DNA of 15,611 bases from Pseudomonadota bacterium. GTDB lineage: Bacteria; Pseudomonadota; Alphaproteobacteria; Acetobacterales; Acetobacteraceae. Position 1 is the first letter of the stretch. Each line of letters opens with the position of its first letter. A program made the translations under genes and the position numbers. The stretch is from positions 1 to 15,611 of the forward strand of contig JAKAZX010000041.1 in assembly GCA_021826485.1 (NCBI GenBank). Reading direction: 5' to 3'. The notes under the pieces are model-generated. The model had not been told where the DNA came from. It saw only the letters and a list, made by a program, of their open reading frames with translations, and did no database searches. Of the stretch, positions 1 through 6,044 are shown one piece after another.

Positions 1-1253
1 GCTATATCGATGCCGTGGCCGGCCTGTGGTGCGCCTCGCTCGGCTTCTCCAACGAACGGCTGGTGGAGGCGGCGGCGCGGCAGATGCGCACCCTGCCATT
101 CTATCACAGCTTCGCCGCCAAATCGCACGAGCCGATGATCGAGCTGGCGGAAATGCTGATCGCCCGGGCGCCGGTGCCGATGAGCAAGGCGTTCTTCGCC
201 AATTCCGGGTCGGAGGCGAACGACACGGCGATCAAGATGGTCTGGTATTTCAACAACGCCCTCGGCCGGCCGGCGAAGAAGAAAATCATCGGGCGGATCA
301 AGGGCTATCACGGCATCACCGTCGCCTCCGGCAGCCTGACCGGGCTGGCCGGCAACCACCGCAGCTTCGACATCCCGCTGCCCGGCTTCCTGCACACGCT
401 CAATCCGCACCACTACCACGGCGCCGAACCCGGAGAGACCGAGGAGGCGTTCGCGACCCGCTGCGCCGACGAGCTGGAGAAGCTGATCCTGGCCGAAGGG
501 CCGGACACGGTGGCGGCGATGTGGGCCGAGCCGGTGATGGGCGCCGGCGGCGTGATCGTGCCGCCGCGCACGTATTTCGAGAAGATCCAGGCGGTGCTGA
601 AGAAATACGACGTGCTGCTGGTCGCCGACGAGGTGATCTGCGGGTTCTGGCGCACCGCCAACTACTGGGGCACGCAGACCTTCGGCATGCAGCCTGACAT
701 CCTGACCTGCGCGAAGGCGCTGTCGGCTTCGTTCCTGCCGATCAGCGGCGTCATGGTGAACGAGCGGGTGTTCCAGGCGCTGGCGGACGAAAGCCACACG
801 ATCGGCACGTTCGGCCACGGCTACACCTATTCCGGCCATCCGGTGCCGGCGGCGGTCGCGGTGGAGACGCTGAAGATCTACGACGAGACCGATATCGGCG
901 CGCATGTGCGCGCGGTCGGCCCCTATCTGCAATCCGAGCTGCGCCGCCGCTTCGCCGGGCACGAGCTGGTGGGTGAGGTGCGCGGGGTCGGCCTGATCGC
1001 CGCCCTCGAACTGGTCGCCGACAAGGCGGCGCATCGCAATTTCGACCCGAAGCTGAAGATCGGCGCCCGTGCGGCCAAGCTGCTGGAGGCGAACGGCGTG
1101 ATCGGGCGGTCGATCATCAACGACGTGCTGGCGTTCAGTCCGCCGCTGATCATCACCGAGGGCGAGATCGACGAAATGCTGGACGGGTTCGGCCGGGCGC
1201 TCGATGAACTTGCGGTGCAACTGCGGCGGGAACAACTGTCCGTCGTGGGCTGA
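1..1253 (+). CDS. Class III (omega-amino acid/amine) aminotransferase, 5' partial
   Basis: PLP enzyme of the class III omega-transaminase family, which moves an amino group from an amine or omega-amino acid to a keto acid, often pyruvate. The frame is open from base 3, before any start codon, so the N-terminus lies outside the window. Numbering from the GTG at 15: the PLP-binding SGSEAND segment is near 64-70; D205 of DEVICGF should contact the pyridine nitrogen; K234 of the CAKALS motif is the probable Schiff-base lysine. R365 lies where amine transaminases such as the Vibrio fluvialis enzyme carry their carboxylate-binding flipping arginine, and the GLW tryptophan near the visible N-terminus is also shared. 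One oddity is W212, where relatives usually have Gly in DEVICGFGRTG. The exact substrate cannot be read from the sequence. Family call is secure; specificity is not. Confidence 0.93.
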   Translation, partial: YIDAVAGLWCASLGFSNERLVEAAARQMRTLPFYHSFAAKSHEPMIELAEMLIARAPVPMSKAFFANSGSEANDTAIKMVWYFNNALGRPAKKKIIGRIKGYHGITVASGSLTGLAGNHRSFDIPLPGFLHTLNPHHYHGAEPGETEEAFATRCADELEKLILAEGPDTVAAMWAEPVMGAGGVIVPPRTYFEKIQAVLKKYDVLLVADEVICGFWRTANYWGTQTFGMQPDILTCAKALSASFLPISGVMVNERVFQALADESHTIGTFGHGYTYSGHPVPAAVAVETLKIYDETDIGAHVRAVGPYLQSELRRRFAGHELVGEVRGVGLIAALELVADKAAHRNFDPKLKIGARAAKLLEANGVIGRSIINDVLAFSPPLIITEGEIDEMLDGFGRALDELAVQLRREQLSVVG

Positions 1254-1306
1254 CGCGGGCATCGATGACGGAAGCATAAGGATACGGCCAGGCACGCGCA
1301 TTCTAC

Positions 1307-1334
1307 TTGCGCCGCCGAACTGTTCTGATATGAG
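1307..1334 (+). promoter_or_regulatory. Candidate weak promoter of the diguanylate cyclase gene
   Basis: A possible -35 TTGCGC (1307-1312) and -10 TATGAG (1329-1334) are separated by 16 bases, about 28 bases before the ATG at 1362. Both hexamers are only moderate matches, and the spacing is slightly short. This is inference only. Confidence 0.22.
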
Positions 1335-1355
1335 GCCAATGGTCACACGAACAGT
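1319..1355 (+). repeat. 7-bp inverted repeat in the leader of the diguanylate cyclase gene
   Basis: ACTGTTC (1319-1325) and GAACAGT (1349-1355) are perfect complements separated by 23 bases. The right arm touches the weak ribosome-binding region (GTCGGGA, 1354-1360) just before the ATG at 1362. It could be an operator or an mRNA stem that limits ribosome access, or chance. The left arm is also part of GAAC-T-GTTC (1317-1325). Confidence 0.3.
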
Positions 1356-1361
1356 CGGGAC

Positions 1362-2570
1362 ATGAGCCTCAGATGGGTTGCCGATCGGCTCCGATCGGTC
1401 GGTCGTGCGGAGTACCCGGCGGTGAGTGCCGCCGTCGAGTGGGAGCTGGTCGGCACGCTCTATGGCCAGCGCGCCTCGTTCGTCAGTTCCCTGGCGGCGA
1501 TGCTGGTGACGGGCGGGATCGCCTGGCTGCGGCTGGGCAATTGGCTGCCGGTGGGCTGGACCGCCGCGGCGACGCTGGTCGCGGCGCTGCGGCTGCTCGA
1601 CATCTCCGCCTTCCAACGCCGCGCCGGGACGGACACGCCGCAGCGCTGGGCCCGCCGCTTCCTGATCGGCGCATGGACCCAGGGGGCGCTGTGGGGGGCG
1701 GCCAGTCTCGTTCTGCTGACGACGGACGATGCGTTCACGCAGTTCGTGGTCATCACCGTGCAGACCGGCTTCCTGGCCGGTGCGGCGGCACGCAACAACG
1801 CGGTGCCCACGGTGGCGCTCGGGCAGGTCTACTGCACGCTGCTGCCGCTGCTGGCGGTGTGCCTGCTGCACCCGAGCCACTATTACCTGCTCTATGCGGT
1901 TGTCGTGGTGCTGGAGATCGCCGCCTCGGTGGCGACGGTGCGGTATCTCCATCGGCAGGCGGCCGGGCTGCTGATGACGAGCGAGCAGAACGTGGCGCTG
2001 CTGGCATCGCTCGGCGCCGCCAATACGCAACTTGAAGCGGCGAATGCGCGGCTGCAGTCGCTTGCCACCACCGACGGGCTGACCGGCGTCGTGAACCGCC
2101 GCGGCCTGGATGCCGCGCTGGATGCCGAATGGTCGCGCATCAGCCGCGACGCCACGCATCTCGCGGTGCTGCTGGTCGATATCGACTTCTTCAAGGCGTA
2201 TAACGATCGCTTCGGCCATCAGGCGGGCGATGACTGCCTGCGGCGGGTGGCGCGCTGCCTGTCGGCAACGGTGCGCCGGCCGAGCGATCTGGTCGCCCGC
2301 TACGGCGGGGAGGAGTTCGCGGTCATCCTGCCCGGCACCGACCATTTCGGCGCGATCGACATGGCCGAACGGCTGCGGGCTGCGGTGCAGGCGATGGCGC
2401 TGCCACACCCGGACAATCCCGGCGGAATCGTCACGATCAGTGTCGGCGCGGCAACGCTGCACGCCTCCGGCTCCGCCGCCACCGTGCCGGAGGAACTGAT
2501 CGCGCTGGCCGACAAGGAATTGTATCGCGCCAAGCAGGCCGGCCGTAACCGCGTGCGCTGCGCTGCCTGA
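1362..2570 (+). CDS. Membrane-bound diguanylate cyclase (GGDEF domain)
   Basis: Predicted to make cyclic di-GMP from two GTP at the inner membrane. The 402-residue protein has about six hydrophobic segments in its first 200 residues, then a short helical linker (about 213-236), then a complete GGDEF domain starting near D238 (DGLTGVVNRR). Metal-binding acidic residues D273 and D275 lie in the LLVDIDFFK stretch. The active-site signature is GGEEF at 315-319, an active variant. RxxD at 306-309, five residues before it, is a product-inhibition I-site. No EAL domain is present. The N-terminal membrane part resembles MASE-type sensors but I do not recognise the subfamily or its ligand. The ATG at 1362 is preceded by a weak GGGA. 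It is convergent with the prenyl synthase gene, with only six bases between them. Confidence 0.93.
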   Translation: MSLRWVADRLRSVGRAEYPAVSAAVEWELVGTLYGQRASFVSSLAAMLVTGGIAWLRLGNWLPVGWTAAATLVAALRLLDISAFQRRAGTDTPQRWARRFLIGAWTQGALWGAASLVLLTTDDAFTQFVVITVQTGFLAGAAARNNAVPTVALGQVYCTLLPLLAVCLLHPSHYYLLYAVVVVLEIAASVATVRYLHRQAAGLLMTSEQNVALLASLGAANTQLEAANARLQSLATTDGLTGVVNRRGLDAALDAEWSRISRDATHLAVLLVDIDFFKAYNDRFGHQAGDDCLRRVARCLSATVRRPSDLVARYGGEEFAVILPGTDHFGAIDMAERLRAAVQAMALPHPDNPGGIVTISVGAATLHASGSAATVPEELIALADKELYRAKQAGRNRVRCAA

Positions 2571-2576
2571 TCGGCA

Positions 2577-3599
2577 CTACCGCGCGCGGCGCACCGTGTA
2601 GTCGGCCACCTCCAGCAGCGCCCGGCGGAACGCGGAGTCGGCGAAGGTTTCGAGACTTTCCTTGGCCTGCGCCGCGAATTCGGCGGCCCGCGCCAGGGTG
2701 ACCGGAATCGCATCGCGCGCGGCCATCAGCGTCAGCGCATGGTCCAGGTCGGCCTCCGTCTGCTCGGAGGCTTCGATGGTGCGCTGCCAGAATGCGCGTT
2801 CCGCGCCGTTGCCGGCAGCGTACGCTGTCAGGACCGGCAGGGTGATCTTGCCCTCGCGGAAGTCATCGCCGACCGTCTTGCCGAGCACCGCCTGATCGGC
2901 CGCGTAGTCGAGCGCGTCGTCCACGAGCTGGAAGGCGATGCCGATGTTCAGGCCATAGTCGCGCAGCGCCGCCGCCTCCTGCTCCGGCCGCCCGGCCACC
3001 ACGGCGCCGACCTCGCAGGCGGCGGCGAACAGGGCCGCCGTCTTGCCGCGCACCACATCCAGATAGCGGTCCTCCGGCGTCGAGAGGTCGTTCTGCGTCG
3101 CGAGTTGCAGAACCTCCCCTTCGGCGATCGTCGCCGCGGCGGCGGACAGGATGCGCAGCACCGCGAGCGATCCATCCTCCACCATCAACTGGAAGGCCCG
3201 CGCGAACAGGAAATCGCCGACCAGCACCGAGGCCTTGTTGCCGAACACCGCGTTGGCGCTGGCCAGGCCGCGGCGCAGCAGGCTTTCATCCACCACGTCG
3301 TCGTGCAGCAGCGTGGCGGTATGGATGAACTCGACGCAGGCAGCGAGCTGCACGTGGCGGGTCCCGGCATATCCGCACATCCGCGCCGCCGCCAGCGTCA
3401 GCACCGGGCGCAGCCGCTTGCCGCCGGCCGCCACGATATGCGCCGCCAGTTGCGGGATCAGCGCGACCGGGCTGTCCATGCGCGCGACGATGGCACGGTT
3501 GCACGCTTCCAGGTCGTCGCGGACCAGCGCGATCAGATGGGCAAGCGCGTCCGCCTCGGCGGTGGTCGGCGTGGCGGAGAGCGGACTGGCGACGCCCAA
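2577..3599 (-). CDS. ispB: Trans-polyprenyl diphosphate synthase (octa/decaprenyl type), TTG start
   Basis: Builds the long isoprenoid tail of ubiquinone by adding IPP units to an allylic diphosphate, in the cytosol. Numbered from the proposed start, the first aspartate-rich motif DDVVD is at 100-104, followed by RRG, and the second DDALD is at 227-231. GGKRLRP, typical of the family, lies upstream. At 340 residues the length fits bacterial octaprenyl/decaprenyl synthases. The frame stays open upstream to about 4307, but that extension is low-complexity and antisense to real genes. There is no ATG near the expected N-terminus. A TTG at 3599-3597 with GGGAG six bases upstream gives the expected family start, so I chose it. 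It diverges from the DUF2007 gene. Chain length is not readable from the motifs, so the ispB symbol is family-level. Confidence 0.93.
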   Translation of the reverse strand: MGVASPLSATPTTAEADALAHLIALVRDDLEACNRAIVARMDSPVALIPQLAAHIVAAGGKRLRPVLTLAAARMCGYAGTRHVQLAACVEFIHTATLLHDDVVDESLLRRGLASANAVFGNKASVLVGDFLFARAFQLMVEDGSLAVLRILSAAAATIAEGEVLQLATQNDLSTPEDRYLDVVRGKTAALFAAACEVGAVVAGRPEQEAAALRDYGLNIGIAFQLVDDALDYAADQAVLGKTVGDDFREGKITLPVLTAYAAGNGAERAFWQRTIEASEQTEADLDHALTLMAARDAIPVTLARAAEFAAQAKESLETFADSAFRRALLEVADYTVRRAR

Positions 3600-3656
3600 A
3601 GCAGTCTCCCGGTCAGGATGAAGCGACGGTCTTGTGCGATGCGAACAGGGCGCGGC

Positions 3657-3686
3657 ACCATATCGGCGCGCCCGGAAACGGGTCAA
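3657..3686 (-). promoter_or_regulatory. Candidate promoter of the polyprenyl synthase gene
   Basis: Read on the minus strand, TTGACC (3686-3681) and TATGGT (3662-3657) are separated by 18 bases. They sit 58-87 bases upstream of the proposed TTG start. This is a reasonable housekeeping sigma-factor match. Confidence 0.42.
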
Positions 3687-3740
3687 GGCAAGCAGATTCA
3701 ATATCTTGGCCAGAATCGGCAACCTGAAGCCGGGGAAACC

Positions 3741-3947
3741 ATGCGCATCGTCGCCGTCACCACCGATCCGGTCCGCCTGAGTTTCCTGATGGCGCTGCTG
3801 CGCGATGCCGGCATCGAATGCGTGCTGCTCGACGGACATATCAGTGCCATGGAGGGCGGAATCGGGGCATTCCCGCGCCGCCTCGCGGTAACCGAGGCGG
3901 ACGAGTCGCGCGCCCGCCGCCTGCTGCGCGACGCTGGGGAGGCATGA
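3741..3947 (+). CDS. DUF2007 domain protein (putative signal-transducing protein)
   Basis: A 68-residue cytosolic protein that matches the short DUF2007 family in pattern. It has an N-terminal beta strand (MRIVAVTTDPVRLSFLMALL), the central GIECVLLDGHI segment, the GIGAFPRRLAV stretch and a C-terminal helix with the acidic/arginine ending. The family has no established biochemical role. The frame is open far upstream, but the ATG at 3741 gives the normal family N-terminus and has GGGGAA about five bases before it. The stop overlaps the ATG of the methyltransferase (ATGA at 3944-3947), so the two are almost certainly co-translated. I recall this pairing as common in Rhodospirillales-type genomes; that is memory, not a search. 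Confidence 0.82.
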   Translation: MRIVAVTTDPVRLSFLMALLRDAGIECVLLDGHISAMEGGIGAFPRRLAVTEADESRARRLLRDAGEA

Positions 3948-4669
3948 GCGGCGCGACCCTGCTCGGCGGTCGCGTGCGGCATGTGCAGCCGGGTGACGGC
4001 CACCGATCCGCCCTCGAACCGGTGCTGCTGGCGGCGAGCATTCCCGCCCGGACCGGGCAGCGGGTGCTGGAGGGGGGCAGCGCCAGCGGCGCCGGCCTGC
4101 TGTGCCTCGCCGCCCGCGTGCCGGGCGTGACGGGCGTGGGAATCGAGCGCGATCCGGACTTGGTGGTGCTGGCCCGCGGCAATGCCGCGGCCAGCGTCCT
4201 GTCCGGCCTGGACTTCGTGGCCGGCGATCTGACCGCGCTGCCATTGGCCGGCCCGTTCGACCACGCCTTCGCCAACCCGCCATGGCACCACCCCGCCGGC
4301 ACCGCATCGCCCGACCGGCGGCAGGAAGTGGCGCGCCGCGCAGCGCCCGGGCTGCTGGCCGCCTGGGCGGCGCGGCTGGCGGCGCCGCTGCGGCATCGCG
4401 GCACCCTCACGCTCGCGCTGCCCGCCGCGCTGCTGCCAGAGGGGCTGGCGGCGCTGGCCGCCGCGCGCTGCGGCAGCCCGTCGGTGCTGCCGCTGTGGCC
4501 GAAGGCGGGGAGGGCGGCCCGGCTGATCCTGCTGCGCGGGGTGCGAGGCGGGCGGGCGCCCTGCGCCGTGCTGCCCGGCCTCGTCCTGCACCGGCCGGAC
4601 GGCAGCTATACCGAGGCCGCCGCCGCCATCCTGCGCGACGCGGCGCCGCTGCCATTCAGCGACGGCTGA
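3944..4669 (+). CDS. TrmN6-like SAM-dependent methyltransferase
   Basis: Predicted Rossmann-fold methyltransferase of the tRNA1(Val) adenine-37 N6 type (TrmN6/COG4123). It has 241 residues. The N-terminal LLGGRVRHVQPGDGHR region and LEPVLLAA are typical of the family. SAM motif I is at 41-51 and the acidic ribose-binding residue at E68 (GIERD). NPPW at 111-114 is the catalytic (N/D)PP(Y/F/W) signature of N6-adenine methyltransferases. Motif I is unusual: it reads LEGGSASGAG, so the middle glycine of the usual ExGxGxG is alanine. The start overlaps the DUF2007 stop by four bases, implying translational coupling. The gene ends two bases before the stop of the convergent small gene. Substrate is inferred from family only. 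Confidence 0.85.
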   Translation: MSGATLLGGRVRHVQPGDGHRSALEPVLLAASIPARTGQRVLEGGSASGAGLLCLAARVPGVTGVGIERDPDLVVLARGNAAASVLSGLDFVAGDLTALPLAGPFDHAFANPPWHHPAGTASPDRRQEVARRAAPGLLAAWAARLAAPLRHRGTLTLALPAALLPEGLAALAAARCGSPSVLPLWPKAGRAARLILLRGVRGGRAPCAVLPGLVLHRPDGSYTEAAAAILRDAAPLPFSDG

Positions 4670-4671
4670 GG

Positions 4672-4941
4672 TCAGGCGCGGCCGGCATCCCGGCGGCGCA
4701 GGTCCCACAGCCGCTCATGGGCGGCCACCAACCCCTCCTGATGGCGTCGGCGCTGCGGATCGGGTTTGGCCGGCAGGCGGCCCAGCAGGTCCTCCAGCAC
4801 TGTCAGCAGGGCACGCGCCGCATCCAGTTCGCCCTGATCGCAGGCGGCATGGATGGCGGCCAGCAGCCGGTCCGCAAGCCGCCGTCCGCCCGGCCGTGCG
4901 GCGGTCGCCTCCGTCTCGTCCTGACGGCCATCCCCGTGCAT
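4672..4941 (-). CDS. Small hypothetical protein
   Basis: I do not recognise this 89-residue protein. Starting at the ATG 4941-4939, it has a polar N-terminus, then a predicted helical core (about 22-53, with RLLAAIHAACDQGELDAARA and a following leucine-rich helix), a proline break, and an Arg-rich C-terminal helix. There is no signal peptide or membrane segment and one cysteine. GGGA eight or so bases upstream could be its ribosome-binding site. A sequence containing TATACC about 30 bases further upstream is a possible -10. The helical leucine/alanine spacing looks like a real protein rather than a shadow frame, and no other good ORF covers the interval. It is convergent with the methyltransferase. 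Confidence 0.6.
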   Translation of the reverse strand: MHGDGRQDETEATAARPGGRRLADRLLAAIHAACDQGELDAARALLTVLEDLLGRLPAKPDPQRRRHQEGLVAAHERLWDLRRRDAGRA

Positions 4942-5034
4942 CCCGCATCCCGTCCGTCGCCTTGCGGTATATTCCGCGACCGGCGCCGCGGCCGCAATGC
5001 GCCGGGCGCCGAGAGTCCGACTTGCAGGCATCGT

Positions 5035-5108
5035 ACGGTGTTGGCGACGACCGACGTGCGCAGCCATGTTGCGCGACGATGACGACGGTCGCCGACCGAC
5101 TGCACCGT
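5035..5108 (+). repeat. Nested inverted repeats, possible structured RNA
   Basis: Three arms nest around one centre: ACGGTG (5035-5040) with CACCGT (5103-5108); GGCGAC (5043-5048) with GTCGCC (5088-5093), extendable by two more pairs; and GCGCA (5058-5062) with TGCGC (5070-5074). As RNA this could fold as a bulged three-part stem. I do not recognise a known RNA family. High GC makes chance pairing likely, so confidence is low. Confidence 0.3.
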
Positions 5109-5131
5109 TGTCGGACTGTCGCGAAAATGCC

Positions 5132-5154
5132 GGTGCGCGGCGAAAGCCGCGACC
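5132..5154 (+). repeat. Hairpin with GAAA (GNRA) tetraloop
   Basis: CGCGGC (5136-5141), loop GAAA (5142-5145), GCCGCG (5146-5151). Outside a single bulged G (5135), GGT (5132-5134) pairs with ACC (5152-5154), giving nine pairs in all. A GNRA-capped stem is what a stable functional RNA element looks like. No T-run follows, so it does not look like an intrinsic terminator. Confidence 0.4.
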
Positions 5155-5306
5155 ATGTGCGCGTTTGATGCGAAATTGCCGAGAACCCATCGCCACTATC
5201 ACGGAGTCTTGATTGAACAAGCGCTTAGCAGGGAACATCCTGAACGCCCGCCGGCTTGGCAAACTGCGATGCGTGGGTTTCTGCTCTGGCACGTCCGGTC
5301 CGCGCC

Positions 5307-5317
5307 AAGGGAGGAGG
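5307..5317 (+). promoter_or_regulatory. Strong Shine-Dalgarno sequence serving a leader ORF, not yfiR
   Basis: AAGGGAGGAGG is among the best anti-16S matches in the window. The ATG nine bases after its GGAGG core (5327) opens a ten-codon ORF. No start codon in the yfiR frame lies at a usable distance from it. Confidence 0.5.
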
Positions 5318-5326
5318 GCGCGGGAC

Positions 5327-5359
5327 ATGCAACGACAGGTCGAGTCGAATTTGCGATGA
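5327..5359 (+). CDS. Putative ten-residue leader peptide ORF
   Basis: ATG at 5327 follows a strong Shine-Dalgarno sequence and encodes MQRQVESNLR before TGA at 5357-5359. That stop overlaps the ATG at 5356 (ATGA), which opens the next small ORF. Such an arrangement usually means translational coupling. The peptide itself has no recognisable feature; if real, its role is probably to deliver ribosomes to the genes downstream. It could still be coincidence, because only the start context supports it. Confidence 0.38.
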   Translation: MQRQVESNLR

Positions 5360-5466
5360 CACGCCGGGCGAACAACGCCGACCCGCACAACTCCGTCCCT
5401 CCGGTGATCCTGCAACCAGCCCCCAGGCCCATTGCCATGCCGCACGTCGTGACGCCGCGGCCGTGA
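5356..5466 (+). CDS. Putative 36-residue coupling ORF leading into yfiR
   Basis: ATG at 5356 overlaps the stop of the ten-codon ORF, and its TGA (5464-5466) overlaps the GTG start of the YfiR gene (GTGA at 5463-5466). The product would be MTRRANNADPHNSV followed by a proline-rich tail. It has no signal peptide, membrane segment or known domain. It sits in a different reading frame from yfiR. I infer it is a translation-coupling relay, because the yfiR GTG has no ribosome-binding site of its own. Codon content does not look like a typical protein, so its peptide may not matter. Confidence 0.35.
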   Translation: MTRRANNADPHNSVPPVILQPAPRPIAMPHVVTPRP

Positions 5467-6044
5467 GCGCGCCGCATCGACCCCGGCGATGGCGGGCCGC
5501 CGTGTTGGCGCTGCGGATCGCATCCGCCGGCGCGCTGGCTGCGATCGGCGCGCACGGTGCGAGGGCGAATCCCGGCCTGCCCGTGAAGGCGATCAAGGCG
5601 ACCTATCTCTACAAGCTGCCCGACTTCGTGCAGTGGCCCGCGGGCGCGCTGCCGCCTGGCGAGTTCATTCTCTGCGTGATCGGCGAGCCGGTGCTGGGCG
5701 ATGCGCTGGACCGCACGATCGCCGGACAGACCACGCAGCGCCGCCCGATCCGGCTGCGCCGCTATCCGACGGTGGCGCAGAATCCCGGCTGCCAGATGGT
5801 GTTCGCCAGCGGCTCGCAGGCACAGCCGGTCGCCGCGATCCTGCAACTCGTGCGCGGCGCGCCGGTGCTGACGGTGACGGACGAACAGCAGGCGCCCGGG
5901 TCGATCGGCATCATCAACTTCATCGTGGTGGACGGGCGCGTCCGCTTCGAGGTGGACCGCGACGCCGCGCGGGTCAACCAGCTTGCGATCAGTTCCAAGC
6001 TGCTCACGCTCGCGGTGCGTGTGCGCGGCCGGACGGTGCCGTGA
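5463..6044 (+). CDS. YfiR family (DUF4154) periplasmic regulator
   Basis: Predicted periplasmic protein that senses envelope or redox state and restrains a membrane partner. From GTG 5463 it has 193 residues. A basic n-region (HRPRRWR) precedes a hydrophobic stretch ending in AHGARA, a good Sec signal peptide. The mature part starts with KAIKATYLYKLPDFVQWP, the hallmark opening of the family, and includes FILCVIGEP, GCQMVFAS and the C-terminal VRFEVDRDAARVNQLAISSKLL. Cysteines C71 and C110 match the numbering of one disulfide pair in Pseudomonas YfiR; the second pair is absent. The frame is open further upstream, but that part looks non-coding. GTG at 5502 is an alternative start. The stop overlaps the kinase start (GTGA, 6041-6044), so the two are one unit. 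No YfiB-like OmpA lipoprotein gene is nearby. Confidence 0.87.
   Translation: MSAPHRPRRWRAAVLALRIASAGALAAIGAHGARANPGLPVKAIKATYLYKLPDFVQWPAGALPPGEFILCVIGEPVLGDALDRTIAGQTTQRRPIRLRRYPTVAQNPGCQMVFASGSQAQPVAAILQLVRGAPVLTVTDEQQAPGSIGIINFIVVDGRVRFEVDRDAARVNQLAISSKLLTLAVRVRGRTVP

Larger units (their letters stand above)
4942..5326. other. Gene-free interval upstream of the yfiR leader
   Basis: I see no conventional protein gene here. It lies between the divergent small minus-strand gene and the yfiR-kinase unit, so it should hold promoters for both, though I found no convincing hexamer pair on the plus strand. It contains the nested inverted repeats and the GAAA hairpin listed separately, and ends in a strong Shine-Dalgarno sequence. 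Confidence 0.6.

Noticed and set aside
1317..1325. GAAC-T-GTTC as a LexA box
   Set aside because: The alphaproteobacterial LexA site is GTTC-N7-GTTC; no second properly spaced half-site exists.
3600..4307. N-terminal extension of the polyprenyl synthase on the minus strand
   Set aside because: It is Arg/Pro/Ala-rich, antisense to two well-supported genes, and absent from family members, so it is an open frame caused by high GC.
5287..5302. TGGCAC as a sigma-54 -24 element before yfiR
   Set aside because: The matching -12 TTGC at the required spacing is missing (GTCC instead).
5256..5462. Upstream in-frame extension of yfiR from TTG 5256
   Set aside because: It would bury the signal peptide about 70 residues inside the protein and encodes Arg/Gly/Cys-rich sequence with no homology I recognise.
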